The notes under the pieces were generated by a model, which saw nothing but the letters and a program-made list of their open reading frames with translations, searched no databases and was not told where the DNA came from. This document shows, one piece after another, positions 52,889-63,503 of a stretch of DNA of 64,000 nucleotides. Each line of letters starts with the position of its first letter. Positions within the stretch are counted from its first letter, which is position 1. The translations under genes were made by a program, and so were the position numbers. The DNA is from PALSA-894 sp963734185 (GTDB lineage: Bacteria; Pseudomonadota; Alphaproteobacteria; Rhizobiales; Xanthobacteraceae), in NCBI GenBank assembly GCA_963734185.1, contig CAVTGA010000002.1, positions 2,418,001-2,482,000 on the forward strand. The letters are read 5' to 3'.

Positions 52889-52903
52889 GGGCAATTTTTG
52901 CCC
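52889..52903 (-). promoter_or_regulatory. FlbD (ftr)-like inverted repeat ahead of flhA
   Basis: GGGCAA-TTT-TTGCCC, 12 bases upstream of the flhA start. The fliF gene has a stronger version of the same motif. FlbD, encoded at 54588-55976, is the candidate binder by analogy with Caulobacter ftr sites. Confidence 0.5.
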
Positions 52904-52912
52904 GGTGTATGG

Positions 52913-52928
52913 TTAGCGGCGGGTTAAC
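52913..52928. promoter_or_regulatory. CtrA-like box between flhA and gnd
   Basis: TTAG-N7-TTAAC (spacer cggcggg) differs by one base from TTAA-N7-TTAAC. It lies 37 bases upstream of flhA and 35 upstream of gnd. Confidence 0.55.
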
Positions 52929-52963
52929 GCCCTATAGGAATGCCCGTGGGGAGGGCGTTGCGT

Positions 52964-53932
<969 letters not shown>

Positions 53933-53934
53933 CC

Positions 53935-54462
53935 ATGAGCGCGCGTCCGAACGGGTTCGCCGCCGCGGTGGTGATGGGGGTCGCGGGCGCCGGCAAGTCG
54001 ACCATCGGACAGCGCCTCGCCGCCGAGCTCGCCTGCGCGTTCCGCGACGCCGACAGCTTCCACCCCGCCGCCAACATCGCGAAGATGAGCCGCGGCGAGC
54101 CGCTCACCGACGCGGACCGCTGGCCGTGGCTCGGCGCGATCGCGGCCTGGATCGCCGAGCGCCGCGCCGCGGGCGAGACCGGCGTCGTCACCTGCTCGGC
54201 ACTCAAGCGGCGCTACCGCGATCTTCTGACCGAAGGCCAGCGCCCCGACGTGCGCCTGATCTATCTCAAAGGCGATTTCGACCTGATCGCCGCGCGGCTT
54301 GCCGCGCGCCAAGGCCACTTCATGCCGCCCGCGCTGTTGCGCAGCCAGTTCGATGCGCTCGAGGCGCCGGGCGCCGACGAGGCGCCGATCGCGGTCTCGA
54401 TCGACGCGCCGCCCGAGGCGATCGTGGCGCAGGTGCTGAAAGAGTTGCGCCAGCGCTCGTAG
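53935..54462 (+). CDS. gntK: Gluconokinase
   Basis: 175 residues with P-loop VMGVAGAGKSTIGQRL, FRDADSFHPAANIAKMSRGE (substrate Asp), CSALKRRYRDLL and GHFMPPALLRSQFDALE. It phosphorylates gluconate to 6-phosphogluconate, the substrate of the preceding enzyme. The ATG is two bases after the gnd stop; a GTG at 53929 overlapping that stop is also in frame. The TAG stop is provided by a family-B repeat. Confidence 0.94.
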   Translation: MSARPNGFAAAVVMGVAGAGKSTIGQRLAAELACAFRDADSFHPAANIAKMSRGEPLTDADRWPWLGAIAAWIAERRAAGETGVVTCSALKRRYRDLLTEGQRPDVRLIYLKGDFDLIAARLAARQGHFMPPALLRSQFDALEAPGADEAPIAVSIDAPPEAIVAQVLKELRQRS

Positions 54463-54546
54463 CCCGGATTGAGCGCAGGCGAAATCCGGGAATCTGTCCG
54501 CGCGGTGAGACCCACCCCGGCTTGCGTGAACGCAAGCCGGGCTACG
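54459..54546. repeat. Palindromic repeat, family B
   Basis: gtagcccggattgagcgcag at the left and gcgtgaacgcaagccgggct at the right are nested inverted units. The left end supplies the gntK stop codon. Confidence 0.8.
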
Positions 54547-54587
54547 GTCAAGCCGCCCCGCGCCATTCGCCGCCACGCAGGTCGGGT

Positions 54588-55976
<1,389 letters not shown>

Positions 55977-56023
55977 GGTGAGATTCCTTTCGATACGGGT
56001 TCGGCGCCTGCCGCACGCTCGGT

Positions 56024-56150
56024 GTGCTCCCTCCCCCCTTGTGGGGGAGGGGTGGGGAGGGGGGTAGATGTTTGAGGCGCGACCCTTGCCGCAATCGGAC
56101 CACCCCCACCCCTAACCCCTCCCCACAAGGGGGAGGGGAATCCCACCGAG
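56024..56150. repeat. C-rich palindromic repeat between fliN and flbD
   Basis: tccctcccccc/cttgtgggggaggggt at the left and cctccccacaagggggaggg at the right give two nested inverted arms. It separates flbD from fliN by about 190 bases. Confidence 0.75.
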
Positions 56151-56166
56151 CTCGCGGAAAGATTCA

Positions 56167-56523
56167 TCACCCTCTTTCCGCCTTGATGATCTCGGTCATG
56201 GTCACGCCGAGCTTGTCCTCCACCAGCACCACCTCGCCGCGCGCGACCAGGCGGTTGTTGACGTAGATGTCGATCGCTTCGCCGACCTTGCGGTCGAGCT
56301 CGAGCACGGTGCCGGGGCCGAGCCGCAACAGCGCGCCGACGTCCATGCGCGAGCGCCCGAGCACGGCGGAGACCTGCACCGGCACGTCGAACACGGCTTC
56401 GAGATCGGCGGCGCTGCGGTTCGGCGAGTCCGAATCGGGTGCAAGGGTCGCGTCCTCGGCGCGCGGAATCACGTCGGCGTCGCGCTCGAGGTCGGGCAGC
56501 GGCATCTTGTCGTTGTCACTCAT
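56167..56523 (-). CDS. fliN: Flagellar motor switch protein FliN
   Basis: 118 residues from MSDNDKMPLPD. An acidic variable N-terminus precedes a SpoA domain: VFDVPVQVSAVLGRSRMDVG, ALLRLGPGTVLELDRKVGEA, VNNRLVARGEVVLVEDKLGV. It forms the C-ring with FliG and FliM; fliM is not in the window. It overlaps fliH by eight bases. Confidence 0.93.
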   Translation of the reverse strand: MSDNDKMPLPDLERDADVIPRAEDATLAPDSDSPNRSAADLEAVFDVPVQVSAVLGRSRMDVGALLRLGPGTVLELDRKVGEAIDIYVNNRLVARGEVVLVEDKLGVTMTEIIKAERG

Positions 56524-57145
56524 CGCTTCCTCCAGGGTCGCCGCGTCGGCTCGCCACGTAGCGGGCAACCGCCTGCGCGATCGCCGTCTCGGTCGCCGCG
56601 CGGTCGCGCATCATGCCGCCGTCGGCCCATTCGATGCGGCAGTCGCCGGGGCCAAGATCCGGCTCGGCCAGCACGACCAGCCGACCGTCGAAGCCGTGCG
56701 AGCGCGCGATCTCGTCGAGCCGCGTGCGCGCCGCCTCGTAGAGCGCGTCGGCGACGCGCACCACCACGTGCGGGGCCGCGATCAGGTGGCGGAAGCAGTC
56801 GCGCGTCAGCGCGGCGATCTCGGCGAACGGCTCGCGCGCGATCAATTCGGGCGCGAGCTTGGCGGCGACCGCGGCCGCGACCTCGACCGCCTCGGCCTCG
56901 AGCCGGGCTTCGACTGCCCGCAACCCGCGCGACAGCTCTTCGAGCGTCGTCGCGATGCGTTCGCAGGCCGCAGCGATGCGGCGTTCGGTCTTGGCGTCGG
57001 CGCTGGCTATTCCATTGCGATAGGCGGTCTCCTCGGCCACGGCGAGCGCGGCCGCATGCGCGGCGTGCGTCATCGTCCGCTCGCCCCGCCGGTCGGCAAG
57101 CGCGAAGTCGTCCTCGAACAGGAATTTGACCGGCGCGGTCATCAT
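56516..57145 (-). CDS. fliH: Flagellar assembly protein FliH
   Basis: 209 residues from the double ATG (MMTAPVKFLFEDDF). A central Ala/Glu-rich coiled coil precedes a C-terminal V-ATPase-E-like domain (VVVRVADALYEAARTRLDEI, VVLAEPDLGPGDCRIEWADG). It regulates and tethers FliI. The frame stays open upstream inside fliG but only this start gives FliH character. Confidence 0.87.
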   Translation of the reverse strand: MMTAPVKFLFEDDFALADRRGERTMTHAAHAAALAVAEETAYRNGIASADAKTERRIAAACERIATTLEELSRGLRAVEARLEAEAVEVAAAVAAKLAPELIAREPFAEIAALTRDCFRHLIAAPHVVVRVADALYEAARTRLDEIARSHGFDGRLVVLAEPDLGPGDCRIEWADGGMMRDRAATETAIAQAVARYVASRRGDPGGSDE

Positions 57146-57153
57146 GGCGTGCC

Positions 57154-58245
57154 TCAATAGACCAGCTCGTCGTCGCCGCGGCTCTTGGAGATCATGATCT
57201 CGCCCTTGGCGGCGAGGTCCTTGGCGAGGTTGACCAGCAGCGCCTGGGTCTCGTCGACGTCGCGCAGCCGCACCGGTCCCATCGCCTGCATGTCGTCGAC
57301 CAGCATCTTGGCGGCGCGGGTCGACATGTTGCCGAGGAAGAACTGGCGCACCGTGTCGCTGGCGCCCTTGAGCGCGACCGCGAGCTTGTCCTTGTCGACG
57401 TGGCGCATCAGCGTCTGCGCCGAGGCGGTGTCGAGCTTGATCAGGTCGTCGAAGGTGAACATCAAGGTCTTGATGCGCTCGGCGGCCTCGCGGTTCTGCT
57501 CTTCCAGCGTGGTCAAAAAGCGCGTCTCGGTCTGGCGGTCGAAATTGTTGAAGATCTCGGCCATCACCTCGTGCGCGTCGCGCCGGCGCGTTTGCGACAG
57601 GTTGGACATGAATTCGGTGCGCAGCGTGTTCTCGAGCCGCTCGATCACCTCCTTCTGAATCGCCTCCATCTTGAGCATGCGGCTGACCACGTCGATCGCG
57701 AGCTCCTCGGGCAGGATCGCGAGCACGCGCGCGGCGTGCTCCGGCTTGATCTTGGAGATCACCACCGCGACGGTCTGCGGGTATTCGTTCTTCAGGTAAT
57801 TGGCGAGCACCTGCTCCTGCACGTTGGAGAGCTTCTCCCACATGTTGCGGCCGGCCGGCCCGCGGATCTCCTCCATGATGTTGGAGACGCGATCGGACGG
57901 AAGGTACTGCACCAGCAACCGCTCGGTGGCGTCGAAGTTGCCGAGCAGGGCGCCGGAGGCCGACAGCCGCCCGACGAATTCGAGCAGCAGGTGCTCGACC
58001 GCCTCGGCCTCGACCGTGCCGAGCGTCGACATGACGATGGAGAGCTGGCGCAATTCGTCGTCGTCGAGCAGCTTCCACACCTTCTCGCCGTGCTGCTCGC
58101 CGAGCGCGAGCATCAGCACCGCGGCGCGCTCGGCCCCGCGCAACGCGCGGCCCGGGCCGCTCGCGGTCTGGCGCCCCGCAAGCGTGGCGACGAGATCGGC
58201 GATCTCGTTCTTCTTGTCGGACGATTTGGCGAGCGCGGCGGCCAT
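57154..58245 (-). CDS. fliG: Flagellar motor switch protein FliG
   Basis: 363 residues. N-domain (LRGAERAAVLMLALGEQHGE), middle domain EHAARVLAILPEEL and C-terminal torque domain (MFTFDDLIKLDTASAQTLMR, VDKDKLAVALKGASD, RAAKMLVDDMQAMGPVRLRD) with the charged residues that contact MotA. Tightly spaced between fliF and fliH. Confidence 0.96.
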   Translation of the reverse strand: MAAALAKSSDKKNEIADLVATLAGRQTASGPGRALRGAERAAVLMLALGEQHGEKVWKLLDDDELRQLSIVMSTLGTVEAEAVEHLLLEFVGRLSASGALLGNFDATERLLVQYLPSDRVSNIMEEIRGPAGRNMWEKLSNVQEQVLANYLKNEYPQTVAVVISKIKPEHAARVLAILPEELAIDVVSRMLKMEAIQKEVIERLENTLRTEFMSNLSQTRRRDAHEVMAEIFNNFDRQTETRFLTTLEEQNREAAERIKTLMFTFDDLIKLDTASAQTLMRHVDKDKLAVALKGASDTVRQFFLGNMSTRAAKMLVDDMQAMGPVRLRDVDETQALLVNLAKDLAAKGEIMISKSRGDDELVY

Positions 58246-58249
58246 GGAT

Positions 58250-59875
58250 CTACGCCGGGGCGTCCTGCAGCCATTGGCGCACGATGGCGACGGTCTCGTG
58301 CGGGTTGCGTTCGGCGAGCTCGCCGACCTTCTGGATCGACTGGGCGTGCACCTGGCCCTGCACCTGCGCCATGTCGATCATCTTGGCGGTCTGGCTCGGT
58401 GCCACCTGGATCGGCTCGTTGGTGGCCGCGGCGATTGCCGGCGCCGCCGCGCCGACCGGCCCGGCCACCGCCGCGGTTGCGGCTCCGGGCGCCTCCGGCG
58501 TCACGATGCGGCGCACCAGCGGGCGCACCACGAACAGCACCACGATCAGGCCGAGGATGGCCATCACGATCAGCTCGACCGTGCGCATCACGTCGTCCTT
58601 GGTGAATTGCAGGAACGACAGCCAGCCGGCCGGCTCGACGATCGGGCTCGCCGGCGCCTCGGCAAAACGTAGATTGACCACCTCGACCTGGTCGCCGCGC
58701 TTCTGGTCGAAGCCGATCGCCGAGCGCACCAGCGCGGCGATGCGGTCGAGCTCTTCCTTGCTGCGCGGCTGATAGACCACGTCGCCCTTGTCGTTTTTGG
58801 CGTAGCTGCCGTCGACCAGCACCGCGGCCGAGACGCGCTTGATCCGGCCGCCCTCGGTCACCTCGGTCTTGGTGGTGCGCGAGACCTCGTAATTGACGAT
58901 CTCTTCCGACTTCTTGCTCTGGTCGCGCTGCGCCTGGTTCTGCGGGGTTGCCCCCGGCAGCTCGTTGCCGACCGTGACCTGGCCTTCGGGCGCGCCGCTC
59001 GCGGTGACTTCCTCGCGCGTCTGGCTCGAGCGCAGCACGCGGCCTTCCGGATCGTAGCGGTCCTGGGTCTGGGTGATGCGGTTGAAGTCGAACTCGGCGG
59101 CGAGCTGCACGCGCGCGCGCCCCGGGCCGACCACCGAGGTGACGATGCCCTCGATCTGATCGCGCAGCCGGCGCTCGTAATTGGCCCCGCGCTCGTCGGC
59201 GGTGATGCCGGCGGAGGTGTTGTCCTCGGTGAGCGCGCCGTCGGCGAGCAGGCGGCCGGCCTCGTCGACGATCGAGACCCGCTGCGGTTTGAGCCCGTTG
59301 ACGGCGGAGGCGACGAGGTGGCGGACCGCGCGCACCTGGCTCGCGTCGAGCGCGCCGCGCACGCGCAGCACGATCGAGGCCGACGGCTCGACCTTGTCGC
59401 GCGAGAACAGCGGCCGCTCCGGCAGCACCAGGTGCACGCGCGCGGCCTGCACTCGGTCGATCGCCCGGATGGTGCGGGCCAGCTCGCCCTCGAGCGCGCG
59501 CAGGTGGTTGATGTTCTGGACGAAGCTGGTGGCGCCGAGGGTGTCGGACTTGTCGAAGATCTCGTAGCCGATGGCGCCGCCCTTGGGCAGGCCGCCCTCG
59601 GCAAGCTTCATGCGGATGCGCGCCACGCGCTCGCGCGGCACCAGCACGATGGCGCCGTCGTTCTTGAGCTCATAGGGGATGGCCTGGCGCTCCAGGTCCT
59701 TCACGATCGCGGCCGAGTCCTCGACCGTCAGGTCGGTGAACACCGGCGTCATCTGCGGCGCGGTGACGCGCAGCATGATGAAGCCGAACACGGCGACCAG
59801 CGCGGCCGCGACCGCCGCCATGGCGCCGAGCCGGGCAGCCCCCAATGTCCTGACGAACGCGACCAGACCCTGCAC
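58250..59875 (-). CDS. fliF: Flagellar MS-ring protein FliF
   Basis: 541 residues from a GTG. Two membrane helices (near 16-36 and 436-458) flank a periplasmic region with ring-building motifs: YELKNDGAIVLVPRERVARI, INHLRALEGELARTIRAIDR, RVHLVLPERPLFSRD. The Pro/Ala-rich C-terminus binds FliG. It is the first gene of fliF-G-H-N and is preceded by a CtrA-like half box and a perfect inverted repeat. Confidence 0.95.
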   Translation of the reverse strand: MQGLVAFVRTLGAARLGAMAAVAAALVAVFGFIMLRVTAPQMTPVFTDLTVEDSAAIVKDLERQAIPYELKNDGAIVLVPRERVARIRMKLAEGGLPKGGAIGYEIFDKSDTLGATSFVQNINHLRALEGELARTIRAIDRVQAARVHLVLPERPLFSRDKVEPSASIVLRVRGALDASQVRAVRHLVASAVNGLKPQRVSIVDEAGRLLADGALTEDNTSAGITADERGANYERRLRDQIEGIVTSVVGPGRARVQLAAEFDFNRITQTQDRYDPEGRVLRSSQTREEVTASGAPEGQVTVGNELPGATPQNQAQRDQSKKSEEIVNYEVSRTTKTEVTEGGRIKRVSAAVLVDGSYAKNDKGDVVYQPRSKEELDRIAALVRSAIGFDQKRGDQVEVVNLRFAEAPASPIVEPAGWLSFLQFTKDDVMRTVELIVMAILGLIVVLFVVRPLVRRIVTPEAPGAATAAVAGPVGAAAPAIAAATNEPIQVAPSQTAKMIDMAQVQGQVHAQSIQKVGELAERNPHETVAIVRQWLQDAPA

Positions 59876-59918
59876 GCGGCAAGCCCCCGGAGTCCGTGGG
59901 GCGCGCGGATGCGCCCCG

Positions 59919-59961
59919 ACCCGGCAAGTTTTGCCGGGTGCATGGTTTCGATCTGGTTAAC
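59919..59961 (-). promoter_or_regulatory. fliF promoter region: FlbD (ftr)-like palindrome and CtrA half box
   Basis: A perfect 9-base inverted repeat ACCCGGCAA-GTT-TTGCCGGGT at 59919-59939 sits 44 bases before the fliF start. TTTC-N7-TTAAC follows upstream at 59946-59961 (one good CtrA half site, one weak). The same motif order precedes flhA. In Caulobacter fliF is CtrA-activated and FlbD-repressed. Confidence 0.55.
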
Positions 59962-59962
59962 G

Positions 59963-60103
59963 GGGGTGGTCCCCTCTCCCGCGCGAGCGGGAGAGGGTGC
60001 CGAGGACCGAAGGTCCGAGGCGGGAGAGGGGCTTGTGCGTTGGGAAGTCCCTCTCCCGGCTCGCTTCGCTCGCCACCCTCTCCCGCGAGCGGGAGAGGGG
60101 AAG
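59963..60103. repeat. Palindromic repeat, family C, extended copy
   Basis: ctctcccgcgcgagcgggag, then gaccgaaggtccgaggcggg, and the mirrored ctctcccggctcgcttcgct and cctctcccgcgagcgggaga. Several hairpins lie in tandem in the gap between fliF and the next gene; the rest of the gap (60104-60231) shows nothing I can name. Confidence 0.75.
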
Positions 60104-60231
60104 GCGCGGCGGCGCGAAAGCGGACTTGGCAATGGCCTGCTCCGTTCGCAGGCCCTTCCCGGTGGCGGTCGATATGAACTCCATTGCACCGCTTGGCCAC
60201 TCTATGGTACATGCACCATATATAGGTCCAC

Positions 60232-60585
60232 ATGGCCGGTAAGGCGCCGCGCAAGATCCCGGTGGTGTTCTACCGGACGCGCGGCGGCGCCGAGGTCGTC
60301 CGGGACTGGCTGCGCGGTCTGGACGATGCGGACCGTAATACGATCGGCCAAGATCTGATGCGGGTGCAGTACCGCTGGCCGATCGGGATGCCATTGTGCC
60401 GCTCGCTGGGCAAAGGACTGTGGGAGGCTCGGACCGACCTGCCCAGCGACCGGATCGCCCGCGTGCTGTTCAGCATCGAACAGGATCGCATCGTCGCGCT
60501 GCACGGGTTCATCAAGAAGACCCGGAAGACGCCGGACGAAGACCTGGCTCTGGCGCGCAAGCGGAAGAAGGAATTCGAGAGTTAG
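60232..60585 (+). CDS. RelE/HigB-superfamily toxin (Gp49-like)
   Basis: 117 residues: KIPVVFYRTRGGAEVVRDWL, PLCRSLGKGLWEARTDLPSD, RIARVLFSIEQDRIVALHGF, IKKTRKTPDEDLALA. This is the typical phage-derived Gp49-like/HigB layout; an mRNA interferase is expected. Its stop overlaps the taggagg site of the antitoxin gene. Confidence 0.92.
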   Translation: MAGKAPRKIPVVFYRTRGGAEVVRDWLRGLDDADRNTIGQDLMRVQYRWPIGMPLCRSLGKGLWEARTDLPSDRIARVLFSIEQDRIVALHGFIKKTRKTPDEDLALARKRKKEFES

Positions 60586-60593
60586 GAGGCATC

Positions 60594-60905
60594 ATGACTA
60601 CGAAGAAGAAAAAGAAGCCACCGCGCCGCTCGGTCAGCAAGCTCAGCTCGCTTGACGACTTCCTGAAAGAGAAGGGCAAGCTGAACGAATTCGAGGCCGT
60701 TGCCATCAAGGAAGTGCTCGCTTGGCAGCTCAGCCAAGCGATGAAGGCCGGCAATCTGTCCCGCCGGCGCTTGGCCGAGCGGATGGGAACCAGCCGCAGC
60801 CAGATCGGCCGCCTGCTCGACCCGAAGGACGGCAATGTCACGCTCGCGACGTTGCAGCGGGCTGCGAAAATTGTTGGCAGGTCGCTGAGGCTGGAGTTGG
60901 TGTGA
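60594..60905 (+). CDS. HTH antitoxin partner of the Gp49-like toxin
   Basis: 103 residues with a Lys-rich start (TTKKKKKPPRRSVSKLSSLD) and an HTH (GNLSRRRLAERMGTSRSQIG, RLLDPKDGNVTLATLQRAAK). ATG 60594 lies eight bases after the toxin stop with a taggagg site. It neutralises the toxin and probably represses the pair. Confidence 0.9.
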   Translation: MTTKKKKKPPRRSVSKLSSLDDFLKEKGKLNEFEAVAIKEVLAWQLSQAMKAGNLSRRRLAERMGTSRSQIGRLLDPKDGNVTLATLQRAAKIVGRSLRLELV

Positions 60906-61008
60906 ACGTGATACCCGATCTAACCCCATCGTCGTCGCCGGAGCGTTAGCCAAGGCCGGGCGGGAAGGGGGCTTCCTCGAGCGAAGCGAGGCCGGGCCGT
61001 GCCCTTGT

Positions 61009-61200
61009 TCATCGTCGTCCGCGCGGGCGTCGCCCCCGCTTCGCTTTGAGTCTCGTTAAGTCTCGTCGTGCGCTTGACAGAGCGAGGCCGATCTTTCGCG
61101 CAGTCCCCGGGCTGATATGCGGCTGTTCCTGGGCGATTTCCAAAGCCGCAATGACAAGCAACACGTAGGCCCGCGGCGTCAGTCGGTAGCATATGGTCAC
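61009..61200 (-). CDS. Possible small basic protein divergent from the XRE regulator
   Basis: 63 residues from a GTG: YRLTPRAYVLLVIAALEIAQ followed by a very basic Arg/Lys tail. No family known to me. It is divergent from the XRE gene at 61292, but the basic tail and lack of a good ribosome-binding site make it doubtful. Confidence 0.3.
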   Translation of the reverse strand: MTICYRLTPRAYVLLVIAALEIAQEQPHISPGTARKIGLALSSARRDLTRLKAKRGRRPRGRR

Positions 61201-61206
61201 GGCTAT

Positions 61207-61224
61207 CGTTCCCTCGTTGGAACG
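61207..61224. promoter_or_regulatory. Inverted repeat upstream of the XRE gene
   Basis: CGTTCC-CTCGTT-GGAACG, 68 bases before the XRE start and just outside the divergent small ORF. Candidate autoregulatory operator. Confidence 0.35.
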
Positions 61225-61291
61225 TTCATACCAACTTTATGAGTACCGGAAAAGCTGTTTTAGATGGGACGCCTCCGAATCAGGAGGCCAC

Positions 61292-61537
61292 ATGGTTCGT
61301 ACCCTCGATTCGCCCCGTCATGAGGCCTTGCGGGCGTTCCTGGTCGAACGGCGCAAGAAATCCAATCTGCGGCAGGTGGATGTCGCCAAGCGCCTCGGTC
61401 GCGCACAGTCCTACGTCACTTATGTCGAGACGGGGCAGAAGCTCGTCGACGTGGTGGAACTGATGGAGTGGGCTGATGTGCTCGGCTTCGACCCGTGCGC
61501 GGCGATCAGGCGACTCGCCAAGACGCCGAGGAAGTGA
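61292..61537 (+). CDS. XRE-family transcriptional regulator
   Basis: 81 residues: FLVERRKKSNLRQVDVAKRL, GRAQSYVTYVETGQKLVDVV, ELMEWADVLGFDP. A bare Cro/CI HTH with a strong aggagg site. Its stop overlaps an in-frame GTG of the next gene, so the two are likely co-transcribed and coupled. Confidence 0.88.
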   Translation: MVRTLDSPRHEALRAFLVERRKKSNLRQVDVAKRLGRAQSYVTYVETGQKLVDVVELMEWADVLGFDPCAAIRRLAKTPRK

Positions 61538-61545
61538 ACGCCGGC

Positions 61546-63378
61546 ATGCTTGGCGACATGCGAATCCGGGTTAAGCGGGCGGCGGAAAGGCCTGTTCAGT
61601 CCTTCGAGCAGATTCTCGCGGATCCTGTGTTCTCGGACGGCGAGCGGACGCGCCTGCGCGCCTGCACGTCCCATGAGCGGCGCGAACGCGCCGAATATCA
61701 TACGCGGCGCTATCTTCGGCACCTGTCAGAAGACGAACTGCATGCGCGTATCGGGCACCTGATTGCGAACGTGGTCTATGTATCGGCGCGCAATCGCTAT
61801 TCGGCCAATAATCTTTACAGCAACTACTGGCGCGGACGGCTCGCGCACACTGCCGAGGAGTTGGTGATGCGCGGTAGCATCAAGCCGGTGCCGCCGGACG
61901 TGTTGAAGCATTTGCCGCTACTCGGTTTTCCAACGCCGCGCGAACCCGTGCTTACTCCCGAGCACGGTGCGCCCGCGTTCTACCGCTACGACAAACTCCG
62001 ATATCTCAAGACCCTCCGTCGGCATGGCGAGATTTTCCTTCGCTGTGCGTCCACCGAGGACGCCACAGATGATGTGGCGCGCCGCGATAACAATGAGCTC
62101 TGCTTACAGTTCAGCTTTCTTGCGGAGGACCTCGTGCTGACATCGACGTCGCCTGAACTGGCGGCGAGGCCGTGGATGAAGACCGTTAAACTGAAAATCT
62201 TTCAGAAAACCGATTATTATATGTTTTGCCTGTCACGCGTGTACGACTGGCGGCTCTTCGGCGACTTCAGCGCCGGTGATCCGTCCGGTGCGGGGGACGA
62301 TGCGATTGGCTGCCTCGTCATCACGAACCCGCGCGAGTTCGCACGGCGATTCGCGGCTGCCACCGCGGCGTTCAAGCGTCAACGTGACCCGCAGTTGAGC
62401 CATCCGCTCCAGCTTCATGCTCAAAACGCACTCTACTACGATACCTGCGATGCGCAGGAGTGTGCGCCCTTGTTCGAGGACAGGCTCGTGATGCCATTCG
62501 CGAAGCGGCGAGAATTTACCTACCAGCATGAATTCCGGTTCGTCATCAGGCCGGGCATTCCTGACGGCTTCTTCCCCACCTGCGCGCCCGAAGAACTACC
62601 CAGATTCGAGCGTGCGTTTCTGCGTCTCGGGAGTCTTGAAGACATTTCGAAAATCATTGAGGCTGACCGCCGCATAGTCGACACGCGTTCTCACTACCTG
62701 TCGACCAAGAACCTCGTTCTACTTTCGTCGGCCGTAGGCGTCACCCTGCCGAACGCCGGAGACATGGTTCGCTTCACGTATTCCCAGGAGGTCAAGGAAA
62801 TAGGCCGCACGGATACCACGAACCTAACAAATCCGAAGCGTTACGGGGGCGGCTCCTCGATGGGGATGCGGGAGAAGCACATCGATGTGCCGGCAGTTAG
62901 CGGCCCGTTGCGGATGCTGCCAGCGCTTCGCGATTTCTACGCCGTGTTTGACGTGCGTGAGCATGGCAACCACCTGTTTTCATTCGAGGCGCGCGACCCG
63001 GCCGATGAATGGAGTTGCGCGTATCGTGCTTATCTACCCTGCGCCGAGCCGGCCGACGATAAAATCGTCCCTTATAGGGTCATGTTCGAATTCGAGTACG
63101 CGCTTTACGATCACGATGGGCGCGTATTCGAGGACACAGAACGTGTTGAACTGGATGGCCATACGTACCAGGCGCAGTACAACGGCGTGGGCCCGCTACA
63201 TTTGCATGTGGCCTATCGGTCGCTGCTAGTGGCTGAAATGACCTTCATTCAGCGCTTGATAGACAGGGGTTTCGACGCGTTGATTTCCTACGAAGTAAGG
63301 AGCAGGGAAACCGGTTTCCGCTGTTCCGAATTCAGAATGACGAGGGTCGGCACCTCCACGGCCCAGGTGGCAGTCTAG
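61546..63378 (+). CDS. Large protein with DUF2971-like domain, candidate defence effector
   Basis: 610 residues from ATG 61546 (a GTG at 61534 overlapping the XRE stop is possible). The middle part follows DUF2971 order: FYRYDKLRYLKTLRRHGEIF, then YYMFCLSRVYDWRLFGDF, CLVITNPREFARRF, ALYYDTCD and FAKRREFTYQHEFRFVI. The N-terminal ~90 residues are helical; the C-terminal ~170 are strand-rich and unknown to me. It has lower GC than the neighbours. DUF2971 proteins occur in phage-resistance contexts; the function here is inferred only from fold and neighbours. Confidence 0.6.
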   Translation: MLGDMRIRVKRAAERPVQSFEQILADPVFSDGERTRLRACTSHERRERAEYHTRRYLRHLSEDELHARIGHLIANVVYVSARNRYSANNLYSNYWRGRLAHTAEELVMRGSIKPVPPDVLKHLPLLGFPTPREPVLTPEHGAPAFYRYDKLRYLKTLRRHGEIFLRCASTEDATDDVARRDNNELCLQFSFLAEDLVLTSTSPELAARPWMKTVKLKIFQKTDYYMFCLSRVYDWRLFGDFSAGDPSGAGDDAIGCLVITNPREFARRFAAATAAFKRQRDPQLSHPLQLHAQNALYYDTCDAQECAPLFEDRLVMPFAKRREFTYQHEFRFVIRPGIPDGFFPTCAPEELPRFERAFLRLGSLEDISKIIEADRRIVDTRSHYLSTKNLVLLSSAVGVTLPNAGDMVRFTYSQEVKEIGRTDTTNLTNPKRYGGGSSMGMREKHIDVPAVSGPLRMLPALRDFYAVFDVREHGNHLFSFEARDPADEWSCAYRAYLPCAEPADDKIVPYRVMFEFEYALYDHDGRVFEDTERVELDGHTYQAQYNGVGPLHLHVAYRSLLVAEMTFIQRLIDRGFDALISYEVRSRETGFRCSEFRMTRVGTSTAQVAV

Positions 63379-63500
63379 TCCGACACCAGCCGATCCGGCT
63401 CGGTCTGCAGGTCGAACATCGTAAGCTTGACCTGCTTCTGCTCGTCGCCGGCCAGCCGGCCGAGCGCGGCGGTGAAGCTCTCGGCGAGGATAGTCGGCAT
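63375..63500 (-). pseudogene. Truncated N-terminus of a UvrD-like/superfamily-1 protein
   Basis: 41 codons: ESFTAALGRLAGDEQKQVKL then TMFDLQTEPDRL. I recall the motif SFTDALARLTGDEQKAVKTTAFDLQ at the start of UvrD-like proteins in alphaproteobacteria. It stops at once after that block, overlapping the 3' end of the DUF2971-like gene, so it appears to be a cut-off fragment. Confidence 0.45.
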
Positions 63501-63503
63501 TTG

